64,000 nt of DNA from positions 3,517,001 to 3,581,000 of the forward strand of contig NZ_CP045302.1 in assembly GCF_009363155.1 (NCBI RefSeq). The letters are read 5' to 3'. The notes under the pieces were generated by a model that ran no database searches, had not been told where the DNA came from, and saw only the letters and a list, made by a program, of their open reading frames with translations. This document shows, in pieces, positions 18,471 through 26,631 of the stretch. Positions within the stretch are counted from its first letter, which is position 1; the number at the start of each line of letters is the position of its first letter. Position numbers and translations under genes: made by a program. This DNA comes from Azotobacter salinestris. Lineage in GTDB: Bacteria > Pseudomonadota > Gammaproteobacteria > Pseudomonadales > Pseudomonadaceae.

Positions 18471-19235
18471 ATGCAGATCAGGGATAACGTGTACGTAGTG
18501 ACCGGTGGGGGTTCCGGACTGGGGGCGGCGACGGCGCGGCTGATCGTCGGGCGGGGCGGCAAGGTGGTGCTGGCCGACGTCAACCGCGAGGCCGGTGCTG
18601 CGCTGGCCGCCGAGCTGGGCGAGCGGGCGCGCTTCGTGGAAACCGACGTGACCCGTGCCGACAGCGCCCGCGCCTGCTTCGAGGCCGCCGTCGACATGGG
18701 CAGCCTGCGCGGCCTGGTGAACTGCGCTGGCATCGCCCCGGCGGAGAAGGTGGTCGGGCGCGAAGGGCCGCATGCCCTGGAAACCTTCGCCCGCACCCTG
18801 GAGATCAACCTGCTGGGCAGCTTCAACATGGTCCGCCTGGCCGCGGCGATCATGTGCGAGACGGAGCCGGATGCCGTGGGCGAGCGGGGAGTGATCGTCA
18901 ATACCGCCTCGGTGGCGGCCTTCGAGGGGCAGATCGGCCAGGCCGCCTATGCCGCCTCCAAGGGCGGCGTGGTGGCGATGACCCTGCCGCTGGCCCGGGA
19001 GCTGTGCCGCCACGGCATCCGCGTCATGTGCATCGCCCCCGGGATCATGGCGACCCCGATGCTGCTGGGCATGCCGGCCGAGGTGCAGGCGTCGCTGGGC
19101 CAGATGGTGCCCTTCCCGCCACGGCTGGGCCGGCCCGAGGAGTTTGCCGCGCTGGTGGAGCACATCCTCGCCAATGGGTACCTGAACGGCGAGGTCATCC
19201 GTCTGGATGGCGCGATCCGCATGGCTGCCCGTTAG
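18471..19235 (+). CDS. SDR family 3-hydroxyacyl-CoA dehydrogenase
   Basis: Short-chain dehydrogenase of 254 residues, closest in pattern to type 2 3-hydroxyacyl-CoA dehydrogenases (HSD17B10-like). The cofactor motif TGGGSGLG is at residues 11-18, an Asp after the second strand (LADVN) favours NAD, and NCAGIAP and the catalytic YAASKGG are present with the Ser in VNTASVAAF. Cytosolic. ATG 18471 has GGGAGGAAAG upstream. With the thiolase 46 bases downstream it could carry out the last two steps of beta-oxidation or of branched-chain acyl-CoA breakdown; no acyl-CoA dehydrogenase or hydratase gene is next to them. Confidence 0.85.
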   Translation: MQIRDNVYVVTGGGSGLGAATARLIVGRGGKVVLADVNREAGAALAAELGERARFVETDVTRADSARACFEAAVDMGSLRGLVNCAGIAPAEKVVGREGPHALETFARTLEINLLGSFNMVRLAAAIMCETEPDAVGERGVIVNTASVAAFEGQIGQAAYAASKGGVVAMTLPLARELCRHGIRVMCIAPGIMATPMLLGMPAEVQASLGQMVPFPPRLGRPEEFAALVEHILANGYLNGEVIRLDGAIRMAAR

Positions 19236-19281
19236 GGGCTCCACGCCTTCTTTCGTCAATCACTGATAGCGAGGGCATCCA

Positions 19282-20469
19282 ATGTCCCAAGATCCGGTTG
19301 TCATCGTTTCCGCCGCCCGCACGCCGCTCGGCGCGTTCCAGGGCGAACTTTCCGAACTGAGCGCCCCGCAACTGGGCGGCATCGCCGTGCGCGCGGCGCT
19401 GGAGCGGGCCGGCGTCGCCGGCGAGCGGGTGCAGGAGCTGATCCTCGGCTGCGTGCTGCCGGCCGGCCTCGGCCAGGCGCCGGCCCGCCAGGCGGCGATC
19501 GCGGCCGGCTTGCCGCTGTCGGTCGGCTGCACCACGGTCAACAAGGTGTGCGGCTCGGGGATGAAGGCCGCCATGCTGGCCCACGACCTGCTGCTCGCCG
19601 GCAGCACCGAGGTCATGCTGGCCGGCGGCATGGAGTCCATGAGCAACGCGCCCTACCTGCTGCCCGGTGCGCGTGGCGGCTACCGGCTCGGACATCGGCA
19701 GGCCCTCGACCATATGTTCTTCGACGGCCTGGAGGATGCCTACTTCGACCGCGGCCGGCTGATGGGCACCTTCGCCGAGGATTGCGCGGCCAGCTACGGT
19801 TTCAGCCGCGAGGAGCAGGACGCCTGGGCCATCGCCTCGACGAGCCGTGCCCGGGTGGCCATCGAATCCGGCGCCTTCGCCTGGGAGATCGCGTCGGTGA
19901 GGCTGAGTGGACGGGGCGGCGAAGTGCTCATCGAGCATGACGAGCAGCCGCCGAAGGCCCGTCTGGAGCGGATTCCCGAGCTCAAGCCGGCCTTCCGCGA
20001 AGGCGGCACGGTGACGCCGGCCAACTCCAGTTCGATCTCCGACGGCGCCGCCGCGCTGCTGCTGATGCGCCGCTCCACGGCCGGCCGACTCGGGCTCGCG
20101 CCGCTGGCGACTATCGTCGGTCATGCCAGTCATGCCCATGAGCCGCGGCTGTTCCCGACCGCCCCGGTCGGCGCCATGCAGAAGTTGCTGGAGCGGACCG
20201 GCTGGACGGTCGGCGACGTCGACCTGTGGGAGATCAACGAGGCCTTCGCGGTGGTGACCCTGGCGGCGGTCCGCGATCTGCGGCTCGACCCGGAGCGGGT
20301 CAACGTCCATGGCGGTGCCTGCGCCCTGGGGCATCCGATCGGTGCATCCGGCGTGCGCATCCTGGTCAGTCTGCTGGGCGCCCTGCGGCGCAGCGGCGGG
20401 CGACGGGGCATCGCCAGCCTGTGCATCGGCGGCGGCGAGGCAACGGCAATGGCGGTGGAAATGCTCTGA
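19282..20469 (+). CDS. acetyl-CoA acetyltransferase (thiolase)
   Basis: Thiolase of 395 residues that condenses or cleaves acyl-CoA with acetyl-CoA. The nucleophilic Cys is in TTVNKVCGSGMKA (about residue 92), the GHP motif in CALGHPIGASGVR with its His, and the second catalytic Cys in SLCIGGGEA near the C-terminus. The NEAFAVV motif is also present. The full length and the three motifs mark it as an active thiolase II type enzyme. It follows the SDR gene in the same direction and is likely co-transcribed with it. Confidence 0.92.
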   Translation: MSQDPVVIVSAARTPLGAFQGELSELSAPQLGGIAVRAALERAGVAGERVQELILGCVLPAGLGQAPARQAAIAAGLPLSVGCTTVNKVCGSGMKAAMLAHDLLLAGSTEVMLAGGMESMSNAPYLLPGARGGYRLGHRQALDHMFFDGLEDAYFDRGRLMGTFAEDCAASYGFSREEQDAWAIASTSRARVAIESGAFAWEIASVRLSGRGGEVLIEHDEQPPKARLERIPELKPAFREGGTVTPANSSSISDGAAALLLMRRSTAGRLGLAPLATIVGHASHAHEPRLFPTAPVGAMQKLLERTGWTVGDVDLWEINEAFAVVTLAAVRDLRLDPERVNVHGGACALGHPIGASGVRILVSLLGALRRSGGRRGIASLCIGGGEATAMAVEML

Positions 20470-20499
20470 CAGGCGGGAGGGCACTCCCGCCTGGAGGGG

Positions 20500-20676
20500 T
20501 CAGTGTTGCTGGCGGCCGCCACCGTGGCTGTTTCGACCCCCCTTGCGGCCGGCCTCGGAGGCTTTCTGCGGGTCGTTGGCGAAGTTGCCGCCACTGTTGT
20601 GCCCGCCCTTGCGGCCGGCGGCGGCGGCCCGTTCGGGATCGTTGGCGAAGTTTCCGGGATTGGCGTGTTTGGGCAT
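20500..20676 (-). CDS. KGG-repeat stress protein (con-10 / GsiB-like)
   Basis: Hydrophilic protein of 58 residues with two copies of the KGG motif: GNFANDPERAAAAGRKGG and GNFANDPQKASEAGRKGG, then NSHGGG. Proteins of this type are small, disordered and abundant under general or desiccation stress. The start MPKHANPGNF was chosen over one 19 codons upstream because all relatives start just before the first repeat and the extension has Cys residues not expected in the family. It converges on the thiolase gene. Confidence 0.88.
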   Translation of the reverse strand: MPKHANPGNFANDPERAAAAGRKGGHNSGGNFANDPQKASEAGRKGGRNSHGGGRQQH

Positions 20677-20814
20677 GGCCTTTCTCCTCGCGAGCTGATG
20701 GGATCCGCAGTCCGGACAAGCGTCTGTCTGCACAGTTACTGAGAGAAGCCTATCGGCAGAGTTCCGGTCTTTCCGGCGAAGGGAGCGGCAATGGATGGAC
20801 GGTAGGGTGGAGCA

Positions 20815-20914
20815 CGACAGGCGGTCGCCGAGCAGCCGCCTGTCGGCCGACGCGATGGCGATGAGCGGTGATCCGAAGGCGCAGGAGCCGCTCCCGCGCG
20901 GACAGGCGGGAGCG
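20815..20914. repeat. two GC-rich hairpins in the spacer
   Basis: CGACAGGCGG (20815-20824) pairs with CCGCCTGTCG (20836-20845), and CGCTCCCGC (20889-20897) with GCGGGAGCG (20906-20914). Both are perfect. The second lies just beyond the stop of the 53-residue ORF and may end its transcript, though no T-tract follows. Confidence 0.5.
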
Positions 20915-20929
20915 ACTGGACGGGGGAGG

Positions 20930-21091
20930 CTATTTGCTCAGGCGCCAGGTGCGTCTCGGCTTGTCGGAGCGCGACAGGCGCCAGTCCCCTTGGGCGCGTG
21001 GCTGGGAGGCCTCCAGCAGATCGTCGCAGCTGTGGATCTCCAGCCCGGGTTCGAGGTGCTTCTTCGGATCGAGCGCGGTGTTCTTCTTCAT
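20930..21091 (-). CDS. small hypothetical protein of 53 residues
   Basis: A short frame that starts MKKNTALDPKKHLEPGLEIH, continues with a Cys-Asp-Asp segment, and ends in a basic stretch (SRSDKPRRTWRLSK). No domain is recognised. Support comes from an AGGTG ribosome binding site six bases before the ATG, a coherent charged, soluble product, third-position GC as in real genes, and a stem-loop just after the stop. It is probably a real, conserved small protein of unknown function. Confidence 0.55.
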   Translation of the reverse strand: MKKNTALDPKKHLEPGLEIHSCDDLLEASQPRAQGDWRLSRSDKPRRTWRLSK

Positions 21092-21226
21092 CTTGTTCAC
21101 CTGTAAGTACCCATAACTAAGTGGCGGCGCCGGAGCGCATTCGTTAGCTGACTCTTGTTTTCTGTTTAGCCGTGGGGGGATAGGCTGTCAAAGCGGCGCT
21201 GACCGGTGGCGGGCCGGCCAGGGCGT

Positions 21227-22381
21227 TCAGTCGAGGATGAAGTGCGGCAGGAAGCGCGAGCTGTCCTGGGTGATCGGGCTGGCGTCTTCGCGGATGCCGA
21301 TGCCGCAGGCACGGTCGCCCACCACCCAGCTGCCGATCACCGGATACTGGCCGGCGAAGCAGGGCAGCAGCCGGCAGGCCTGGCGCACCGCGGCGCCGCC
21401 GTAGGGGCCGGGCACGCAGAGGCGCAGGCCGTCCGCGGCGTGCAGCTGGACGTTGGCGCCCTCGCGGGAGAACAGCGGCTTGCGCACCCAGCCGGCGGGC
21501 AGCGCGGCCGCGGGCTCGGGGTCGAAGAAGGCCGGCAGCAGGTTGGGATGGCCGGGGTGGCGCTCCCAGAGCAGGGCGAGGATGCCCTTGTTGCTCAGCA
21601 CGGCCTTCCATGGCGGCTCGATGAAGCGCGTGAAGGTGCCGGCGATATGCGGGCCGAAGTCCTCCTCCAGCAGGAACTCCCAAGGGTAGAGCTTGAACAG
21701 GGTGGGGATTTGCTGCTCGTCCAGATCGACGAAACCGCCGGTCCGGTCCAGGCCGATATCCTCGATGGCGATGTGGCGGGCGTCGTGGCCGGCCTGGGTG
21801 GCGATGTCGCGCAGGTAGTCGAGGGTGCCGCGGTCCTCGAGGGAGTCGCGCACGCTGGCGAAGTACAGCGGCTGCGGCACGCAGAGGCCGGCAAAGCGCT
21901 CGAACAGGCATTCCTAGATCGAGTTGAACTGGTCGGCGCCAGGCGGCAGCCCGCCGCTCAGGCGTAACTGCTCCAGCCACAGCCACTGGAAGAACGCCGC
22001 CTCGTAGAGGGCGGTGGGCGTGTCGTAATTGAGTTCGAGCAGCTTGGCTGGGCTCTGGCCGTCGTAGGCCAGGTCCAGACGCCCGTAGAGATGCGGCTCG
22101 CGGCGCCGCCAGCTGGCGGCCAAATGCTCGTGGAAGAAGGCGGGCACGCCGAGACGCGCGAGCAGCGCTTCGCTGGCGACGACCTCTTCGACCAGCGCCA
22201 GGCTCATGGCGTGCAGCTCTTCGGTCGGCGCCTCGAGATCCGCCTCGATCTGCCGCAGGGAGAAGCGGTAGGCGGCGCTCTCGTCCCAGTAGGGTTCGCC
22301 GTCGAAGGTGTGGAAGGCGAAGCCCAGGCGTTCGGCCTGGGCGCGCCAGTCCGGGCGCTCGCGCAGGGTGATCCGCCGCAT
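21227..22381 (-). pseudogene. glutathionylspermidine synthase-like (YgiC/YjfC) gene with an in-frame amber codon
   Basis: ATP-grasp protein of the glutathionylspermidine synthase group, 385 codons in one frame but with TAG at codon 156 (21914-21916). Before it the protein reads normally to ADQFNSI; after it the same frame continues with ECLFERFAGLCVPQPLYF and runs to the natural end, with the conserved PWE, EPPWKA, LSNKGILALLW, WVRKPLFSREGANV and SWVVGD segments intact. A single substitution therefore explains the break; CAG to TAG is one possibility. A translation restart would give at best a C-terminal fragment. The start overlaps the DUF1190 stop, as in E. coli ygiB-ygiC. A sequencing error is also possible. 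Confidence 0.8.
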
Positions 22382-22947
22382 CAGCCGCCGAAGCTCGACA
22401 GGCGTGCGGCGCTGCGGCCGAAGTCGCCGCGGCTGACGATGCTCGGCATCGGGCTGCGGGTGACGTCGGCGTCGACGTGGATCAGCCCCTCGCGCGAACC
22501 GACCCGCAGGTTGTCGGCGCTGCGAAAGTGTTCCGCGTCGTCCCGGCTGCGGTACAGCGGCTGGCTGACGAAGGTGCGCCGGGCACTGCCGCCGCCGGAC
22601 GAGCCCCCGCTCCCGCTGGCCTGCTCCTCGCGCGGCGGTTCGCGGCCCACCAGGTAGCCGGCCATCGGCGGCATGTGCAGGCCGGTATTGTAGGGGGCGG
22701 GTTCGCAGCGGCCGGCGCCGAAATCGGACTCGCAGTCGGCGCGCCAGCGGTAGCGCGGTGCGCTCTGCAGATGGGCGGCGCGGGCCAGCTCGAACTCGTG
22801 CTCGCAGACCGCGCGGTCGAAGACGCCGGCGGCGATGCACGAGGCCGGGTCGCGGTACAGGTAGCCGGGTCGCGAGGGTTCGCAGCCGGCGAGTAGCAGC
22901 GGGGTGCTGCCGACCAGCACCAGGCGCAGGGTTCTGCTGCGTTTCAT
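22381..22947 (-). CDS. DUF1190 family lipoprotein (YgiB-like)
   Basis: Lipoprotein of 188 residues with lipobox LLAGC (Cys near residue 22). The mature part has the DUF1190 pattern: ASCIAAGVFDRAVCEHEFELARAAH, a Cys pair (DCESDFGAGRCEP), and the later MPPMAGYLVG and FVSQPLYRSRDD segments. A Ser/Gly-rich linker separates the last two. It overlaps the ygiC-like gene by one base, an arrangement kept in E. coli ygiBC. The role is unknown; it is linked to the envelope. Confidence 0.85.
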   Translation of the reverse strand: MKRSRTLRLVLVGSTPLLLAGCEPSRPGYLYRDPASCIAAGVFDRAVCEHEFELARAAHLQSAPRYRWRADCESDFGAGRCEPAPYNTGLHMPPMAGYLVGREPPREEQASGSGGSSGGGSARRTFVSQPLYRSRDDAEHFRSADNLRVGSREGLIHVDADVTRSPMPSIVSRGDFGRSAARLSSFGG

Positions 22948-22953
22948 GCAGGC

Positions 22954-23367
22954 TCAGCCCTTCATGGCCGCGGCGTTGAGCACGCCGACGGCGATGGACA
23001 CCAGAGCCACCAGGATGGCGCTGGCCATTTCGTTGTCGCTGATGCGCCGGCCCAGCTCGGGGACCAGGATGCGCAGCAGGCAAAAGGTGACCAGTTGGAC
23101 GAGCAGTGCCACCAGGGCCCAGAGCAGGAAGTCGAGCAGGCTGACCGATTCGCGCATGGCGCTGGCCAGCGGCAGGACGAAGCCCAGCAGGCTGCCGCCG
23201 AAGGCCAGCGCGGCGGCCGGCACGTTGGCGCGGATCAGCCGCCATTCGCGGTGCGGGGTGAGGGTGGTGTAGATCAGGCCGAACAGGGCCAGCAGGAGCG
23301 AGCCCAGGCCGAAATAGAGCACGAAGGCCGGCAGCCCGGCGAGGTAGAAGGCAATGGCATCGGGCAT
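22954..23367 (-). CDS. DUF350 family membrane protein (YjfL-like)
   Basis: Inner-membrane protein of 137 residues with four hydrophobic helices in two similar halves, as in DUF350. A conserved DNEMASAI segment lies before the last helix. It is six bases upstream of the DUF1190 gene. DUF350, DUF1190 and ATP-grasp genes recur together (yjfLMC in E. coli), so the three probably work as one envelope-linked unit of unknown function. Confidence 0.85.
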   Translation of the reverse strand: MPDAIAFYLAGLPAFVLYFGLGSLLLALFGLIYTTLTPHREWRLIRANVPAAALAFGGSLLGFVLPLASAMRESVSLLDFLLWALVALLVQLVTFCLLRILVPELGRRISDNEMASAILVALVSIAVGVLNAAAMKG

Positions 23368-23475
23368 CGGAGTGCTTCCTCGGGTGCGGTTTCGGAGGGC
23401 CGGACCCTAGCCAGCCGCCGCCGTTCCGGCAATCGGCAGGCACGGGTGCTTGCAGGAAGTGTGATGCGAATCGAA

Positions 23476-23517
23476 TTCCGCCGGCCGGGAGCGGACTGCG
23501 CTCCGGTGCCGGCGGAA
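23476..23517 (-). terminator. long hairpin after the AhpA/YtjB-like gene
   Basis: TTCCGCCGGC (23476-23485) pairs with GCCGGCGGAA (23508-23517), and inside it GGAGCG pairs with CGCTCC. It begins four bases beyond the stop at 23522. The T-rich tail is weak (AATTCG), so termination is likely but not certain. Confidence 0.55.
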
Positions 23518-23521
23518 CGGC

Positions 23522-25219
23522 TCAATAGCTCTGCAGCTCTTCGCGCAGGCGGGCCAGTTGGCCAGCCAGCTCGGCAGGGTAGGGCTCGAGCAGGCGCTCG
23601 ATGGTGGCGCCGCCCTCCGGGTTGGCGAGCGGGCGCAGGCGCACGCACAGACGGACCGCGGAATCCTCGCCGATCTGTTGCTCCAGCAGCAGGACGTTGT
23701 GGCTGTACTGCGCCAGGGTCAGCGCGGACTGGCCTCCCGGGCTGAGCAGCAGGGACGCCTGGCCGAGGCCGGCGAGGTTCTCGCCGCGCGCAAGGCCGAG
23801 CTGCAGCTGAAGGCTGGCGCCGTCGGCGGCCTCGAGCTCCAGCTCGGATTTCAGCGAGCGCAGCAGTTCGGCGCAGCAGATGGCATTGGCCAGGTAATCG
23901 TCGCCGCACTCGCGGCGGTGGAACAGCAGCAGGCCGCCGTCCTCGTCGAGCAGGTGCAGTTCCCCGCCGTAGAGCGCACTGGCCTGTTCCAGACTGTCGC
24001 GATAGCGCCGGCGCAATTCGGCCAGTTGCCCGCGGGACAGGCTGCGCAACTGATCCAGAGGACCGAGCTGGATGGCCAGCACGGCGCTTTCGCGGGCCTG
24101 GCGGTGCGGTGCGGGCGCAGGCGCGGGAGCGAAATCCTCGGCGAGCGCCGCGTTGAAGTCGGGTTCGTCGTCGGCGTCCGGGACCAGCCGGCGCAGCGGC
24201 GGATCCTCGTCCTCGTCGTCCAGGTCGACATCGGCGCGCAGGCCGGACAGGGGGCGCGATGAGAGGCCGGCCGCCGGTCTGGCGGCGTTCGCTGCGCCGG
24301 GTCGCGAGACACCGGGCGCCGGCGCAGCGCCGGGCGTCGCCACGCCGTACTTCATCGGCTCGGGCCTGGCGGCAGGGGGCTGTGGAGCCTCGTAGGGCAT
24401 GCTGCGGGAAGCCGGCTTCCCGGCGGGCGCCGGGTGTGGCGCCGCCCTGGCCGGGGAGGGCACGTCGGACAGGTCGAGCGACAGCGCGTCGTCCTCGAGC
24501 TCGTCGAGCGTCGCACGGGGCGGCTGCTCGGGTGCGAGGCGGGCCTGCAGCTGGCGGGCCAGGTCGCCGATTTCGTCCTGACGCTCGGCACCGGGGGCAT
24601 GGTCGTCCGGATCGCGCAGCCAGACGCGCAGCTGCAGCAGCGGCGTGGAGATGCCATAGCCCAGGCGCAGGCCGAGAATCAGCGTCAGGAACAGCAGTCC
24701 CAGGCCGATCAGGCCCATGTTGCGCAGGCCGACGATGAAGGGCTCGCGGAACTGCGGCATGTTCAGGACGATGCGCAGGTGGCCGGTCACGCTGTCCTGG
24801 AAGGTGATGGGCCGGGCATGGAGGCTGGGGTCGCCCTCCGGCGGCAGCCGCGGCGGGCGGCTGCCGGCTTCGGCGAGGAGGTGGTTGTCCGCGTTGTAGA
24901 CGGCCGCATGGGCGACCAGCGGGTTCTTCGTCAGGTTGCCCAGCAGCACGTTGAGGCTGAGGATGTCGTTGGCCACCAGCAGCTGGCTGGCCGCGGCCGT
25001 GGTCTGGGTGATCAGCGTCTGGCCGAGGGCGTCGGCCTGCTCGTGCATGGTCTGGCGGACCTGCAGGCCGACCAGCCAGGAGTAGGTGGCCAGGGCCAGG
25101 GTCACCAGTACCAGGCTGTGGCTGACGATGCGCAGGGAGACTGGGACGCGCCGCTGGCACAAGGCGCGAAACAGCAGGACGAAGAAGTTGTCGGGCTTGA
25201 CGGAGGCTGGCCGGGTCAC
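23522..25219 (-). CDS. AhpA/YtjB-like membrane protein with a long disordered linker and a cyclase-like C-terminal domain
   Basis: Protein of about 565 residues, first gene divergent from serB. The N-terminal part has a membrane helix (about residues 27-47), a Smp/YtjB-type periplasmic region (ALGQTLITQTTAAASQLL and LNVLLGNLTKNPLV) and a second helix (about 165-187), then a HAMP-like segment. A linker of about 150 residues is rich in Pro, Ala, Asp and Glu and looks disordered. The last 180 residues (LDEDGGLLLFHRRECGDDYLANAICCAELL) recall a nucleotide cyclase fold without clear catalytic residues. No ATG lies near the expected start; the GTG at 25219 is the best choice, so the start is uncertain. 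Location beside serB is conserved in Pseudomonas. Confidence 0.7.
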   Translation of the reverse strand: MTRPASVKPDNFFVLLFRALCQRRVPVSLRIVSHSLVLVTLALATYSWLVGLQVRQTMHEQADALGQTLITQTTAAASQLLVANDILSLNVLLGNLTKNPLVAHAAVYNADNHLLAEAGSRPPRLPPEGDPSLHARPITFQDSVTGHLRIVLNMPQFREPFIVGLRNMGLIGLGLLFLTLILGLRLGYGISTPLLQLRVWLRDPDDHAPGAERQDEIGDLARQLQARLAPEQPPRATLDELEDDALSLDLSDVPSPARAAPHPAPAGKPASRSMPYEAPQPPAARPEPMKYGVATPGAAPAPGVSRPGAANAARPAAGLSSRPLSGLRADVDLDDEDEDPPLRRLVPDADDEPDFNAALAEDFAPAPAPAPHRQARESAVLAIQLGPLDQLRSLSRGQLAELRRRYRDSLEQASALYGGELHLLDEDGGLLLFHRRECGDDYLANAICCAELLRSLKSELELEAADGASLQLQLGLARGENLAGLGQASLLLSPGGQSALTLAQYSHNVLLLEQQIGEDSAVRLCVRLRPLANPEGGATIERLLEPYPAELAGQLARLREELQSY

Positions 25220-25362
25220 TGATCGCGGTTCGTGAAAAAGTCGGGTGGGCAGTATACGGAATGCCGGGGGGGCGCCGTAAGGCTTTGACGGGGGAAACCG
25301 CCCGGCGGGGTACGTCCGGCGGAGCCGGCGGCCGGGCGACAAGCGCCTGGCGTGGCGGGGCC

Positions 25363-25371
25363 TGTTAGAAT
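25363..25371 (+). promoter_or_regulatory. extended -10 promoter of serB
   Basis: TGTTAGAAT: TG one base before TAGAAT, an extended -10 element. A start of transcription near 25378 leaves nine bases before the ATG at 25387 but 24 before the TTG at 25402, which favours the TTG. Confidence 0.5.
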
Positions 25372-25401
25372 GCCGCCTTCTTTGCCATGGGAGACGGCGC
25401 C

Positions 25402-26616
25402 TTGCGCGAAATTGTCCTGATCAACATCACCGGGGCGGATCGTCCCGGTCTGACCGCAGCCATCACCGGTGCGCTGGCCCGTTGCGGGGCGGGCATCCTC
25501 GACATCGGCCAGGCGGTCGTCCACAACACCCTGTCGTTCGGCATCCTGGCCGAGGTCCCGGCCGGAAGCGAGCTGTCGATCCTGCAGAAGGAGGTGCTGT
25601 TCGTCGCCCACGGGCTCGGGCAGCAGGTGCGCTTCACCGCCGTTTCCGAGGCCGAGTACGAGGCCTGGGTCGCCGACCAGGGCAAGCCGCGCTACATCGT
25701 CACCCTGATGACGCGCCGGGTGACTGCCGCGCAACTGGAGCGGGTCAGTGCGATCACCGCCCGTCACGGCCTGGAGATCGACCAGATCGACCGCCTGTCC
25801 GGACGCCTGTCCCTGGACACGCCGGAGGAGCGCAGCAAGGGCTGCATCGAGTTCTCGGTGCGCGGCGAGCCGGCCGATCCGGCGGCGCTGCGTGCGGAGT
25901 TCCTGCTGGCCGCCCAGGAGCTGAACGTCGACATCGGCTTCCAGCTCAACACCCTGTTCCGTCGCATCCGCCGCCTGGCGGTGTTTGACATGGACTCGAC
26001 GCTGATCGAGGCGGAGGTGATCGACGAGCTGGCCAAGGCCGCCGGCATCGGCGAGCAGGTCGCGGCCATCACCGAGCGGGCGATGCGCGGCGAGCTGGAT
26101 TTTCGCGCCAGCTTCAAGGAGCGCCTGGCACTGCTCAAGGGCCTGCCGGAAGACGTGCTGGCCGAGATCGGCGCCTCGCTGCGCCTGACCGAGGGCGCCG
26201 AGGTGCTGTTCGCCGAGCTCAAGCGCCTGGGCTACAAGACGGCGATCCTCTCCGGCGGCTTCTCCTACTTCGCCCGCCAGGTGCAGCAGAAGCTGGGCAT
26301 CGACTACGTGTTCGCCAACGAGCTGGAAATCGTCGACGGCAAGGTCACCGGGGTGGCCGTCGAGCCGATCGTCGACGGCCAGCGCAAGGCCGACCTGCTG
26401 CGCCAGCTGGCCGAGCAGGAGGGGCTGTCCCTGGAGCAGACCATCGCCGTCGGCGACGGCGCCAACGACCTGCCGATGCTCGGTCTGGCCGGTCTCGGCG
26501 TGGCCTTCCGCGCCAAGCCGCTGGTTCGGCAGTCGGCCAGGCAGGCGATCTCCAACCTCGGCCTGGACGGCATCCTCTACCTGCTCGGCTACCGGGATCG
26601 CGACGGCATCCGCTAG
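25402..26616 (+). CDS. serB: phosphoserine phosphatase
   Basis: Cytosolic enzyme of 404 residues for the last step of serine synthesis, phosphoserine to serine. Two ACT-like domains come first (REIVLINITGADRPGLTAAI and YIVTLMTRRVTAAQLERV), then the HAD phosphatase: nucleophile DMDSTL (FDMDSTLIEAEVID), the SGGF motif ILSGGFSYFA, and VGDGANDLPML near the end. Starting at the TTG gives MREIVLIN as in Pseudomonas homologues, with GGGAGACG at a fitting distance; the ATG at 25387 is the alternative and adds five residues. It is divergent from the AhpA-like gene. Confidence 0.92.
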   Translation: MREIVLINITGADRPGLTAAITGALARCGAGILDIGQAVVHNTLSFGILAEVPAGSELSILQKEVLFVAHGLGQQVRFTAVSEAEYEAWVADQGKPRYIVTLMTRRVTAAQLERVSAITARHGLEIDQIDRLSGRLSLDTPEERSKGCIEFSVRGEPADPAALRAEFLLAAQELNVDIGFQLNTLFRRIRRLAVFDMDSTLIEAEVIDELAKAAGIGEQVAAITERAMRGELDFRASFKERLALLKGLPEDVLAEIGASLRLTEGAEVLFAELKRLGYKTAILSGGFSYFARQVQQKLGIDYVFANELEIVDGKVTGVAVEPIVDGQRKADLLRQLAEQEGLSLEQTIAVGDGANDLPMLGLAGLGVAFRAKPLVRQSARQAISNLGLDGILYLLGYRDRDGIR

Positions 26617-26631
26617 CACCCGCCGTATCCC

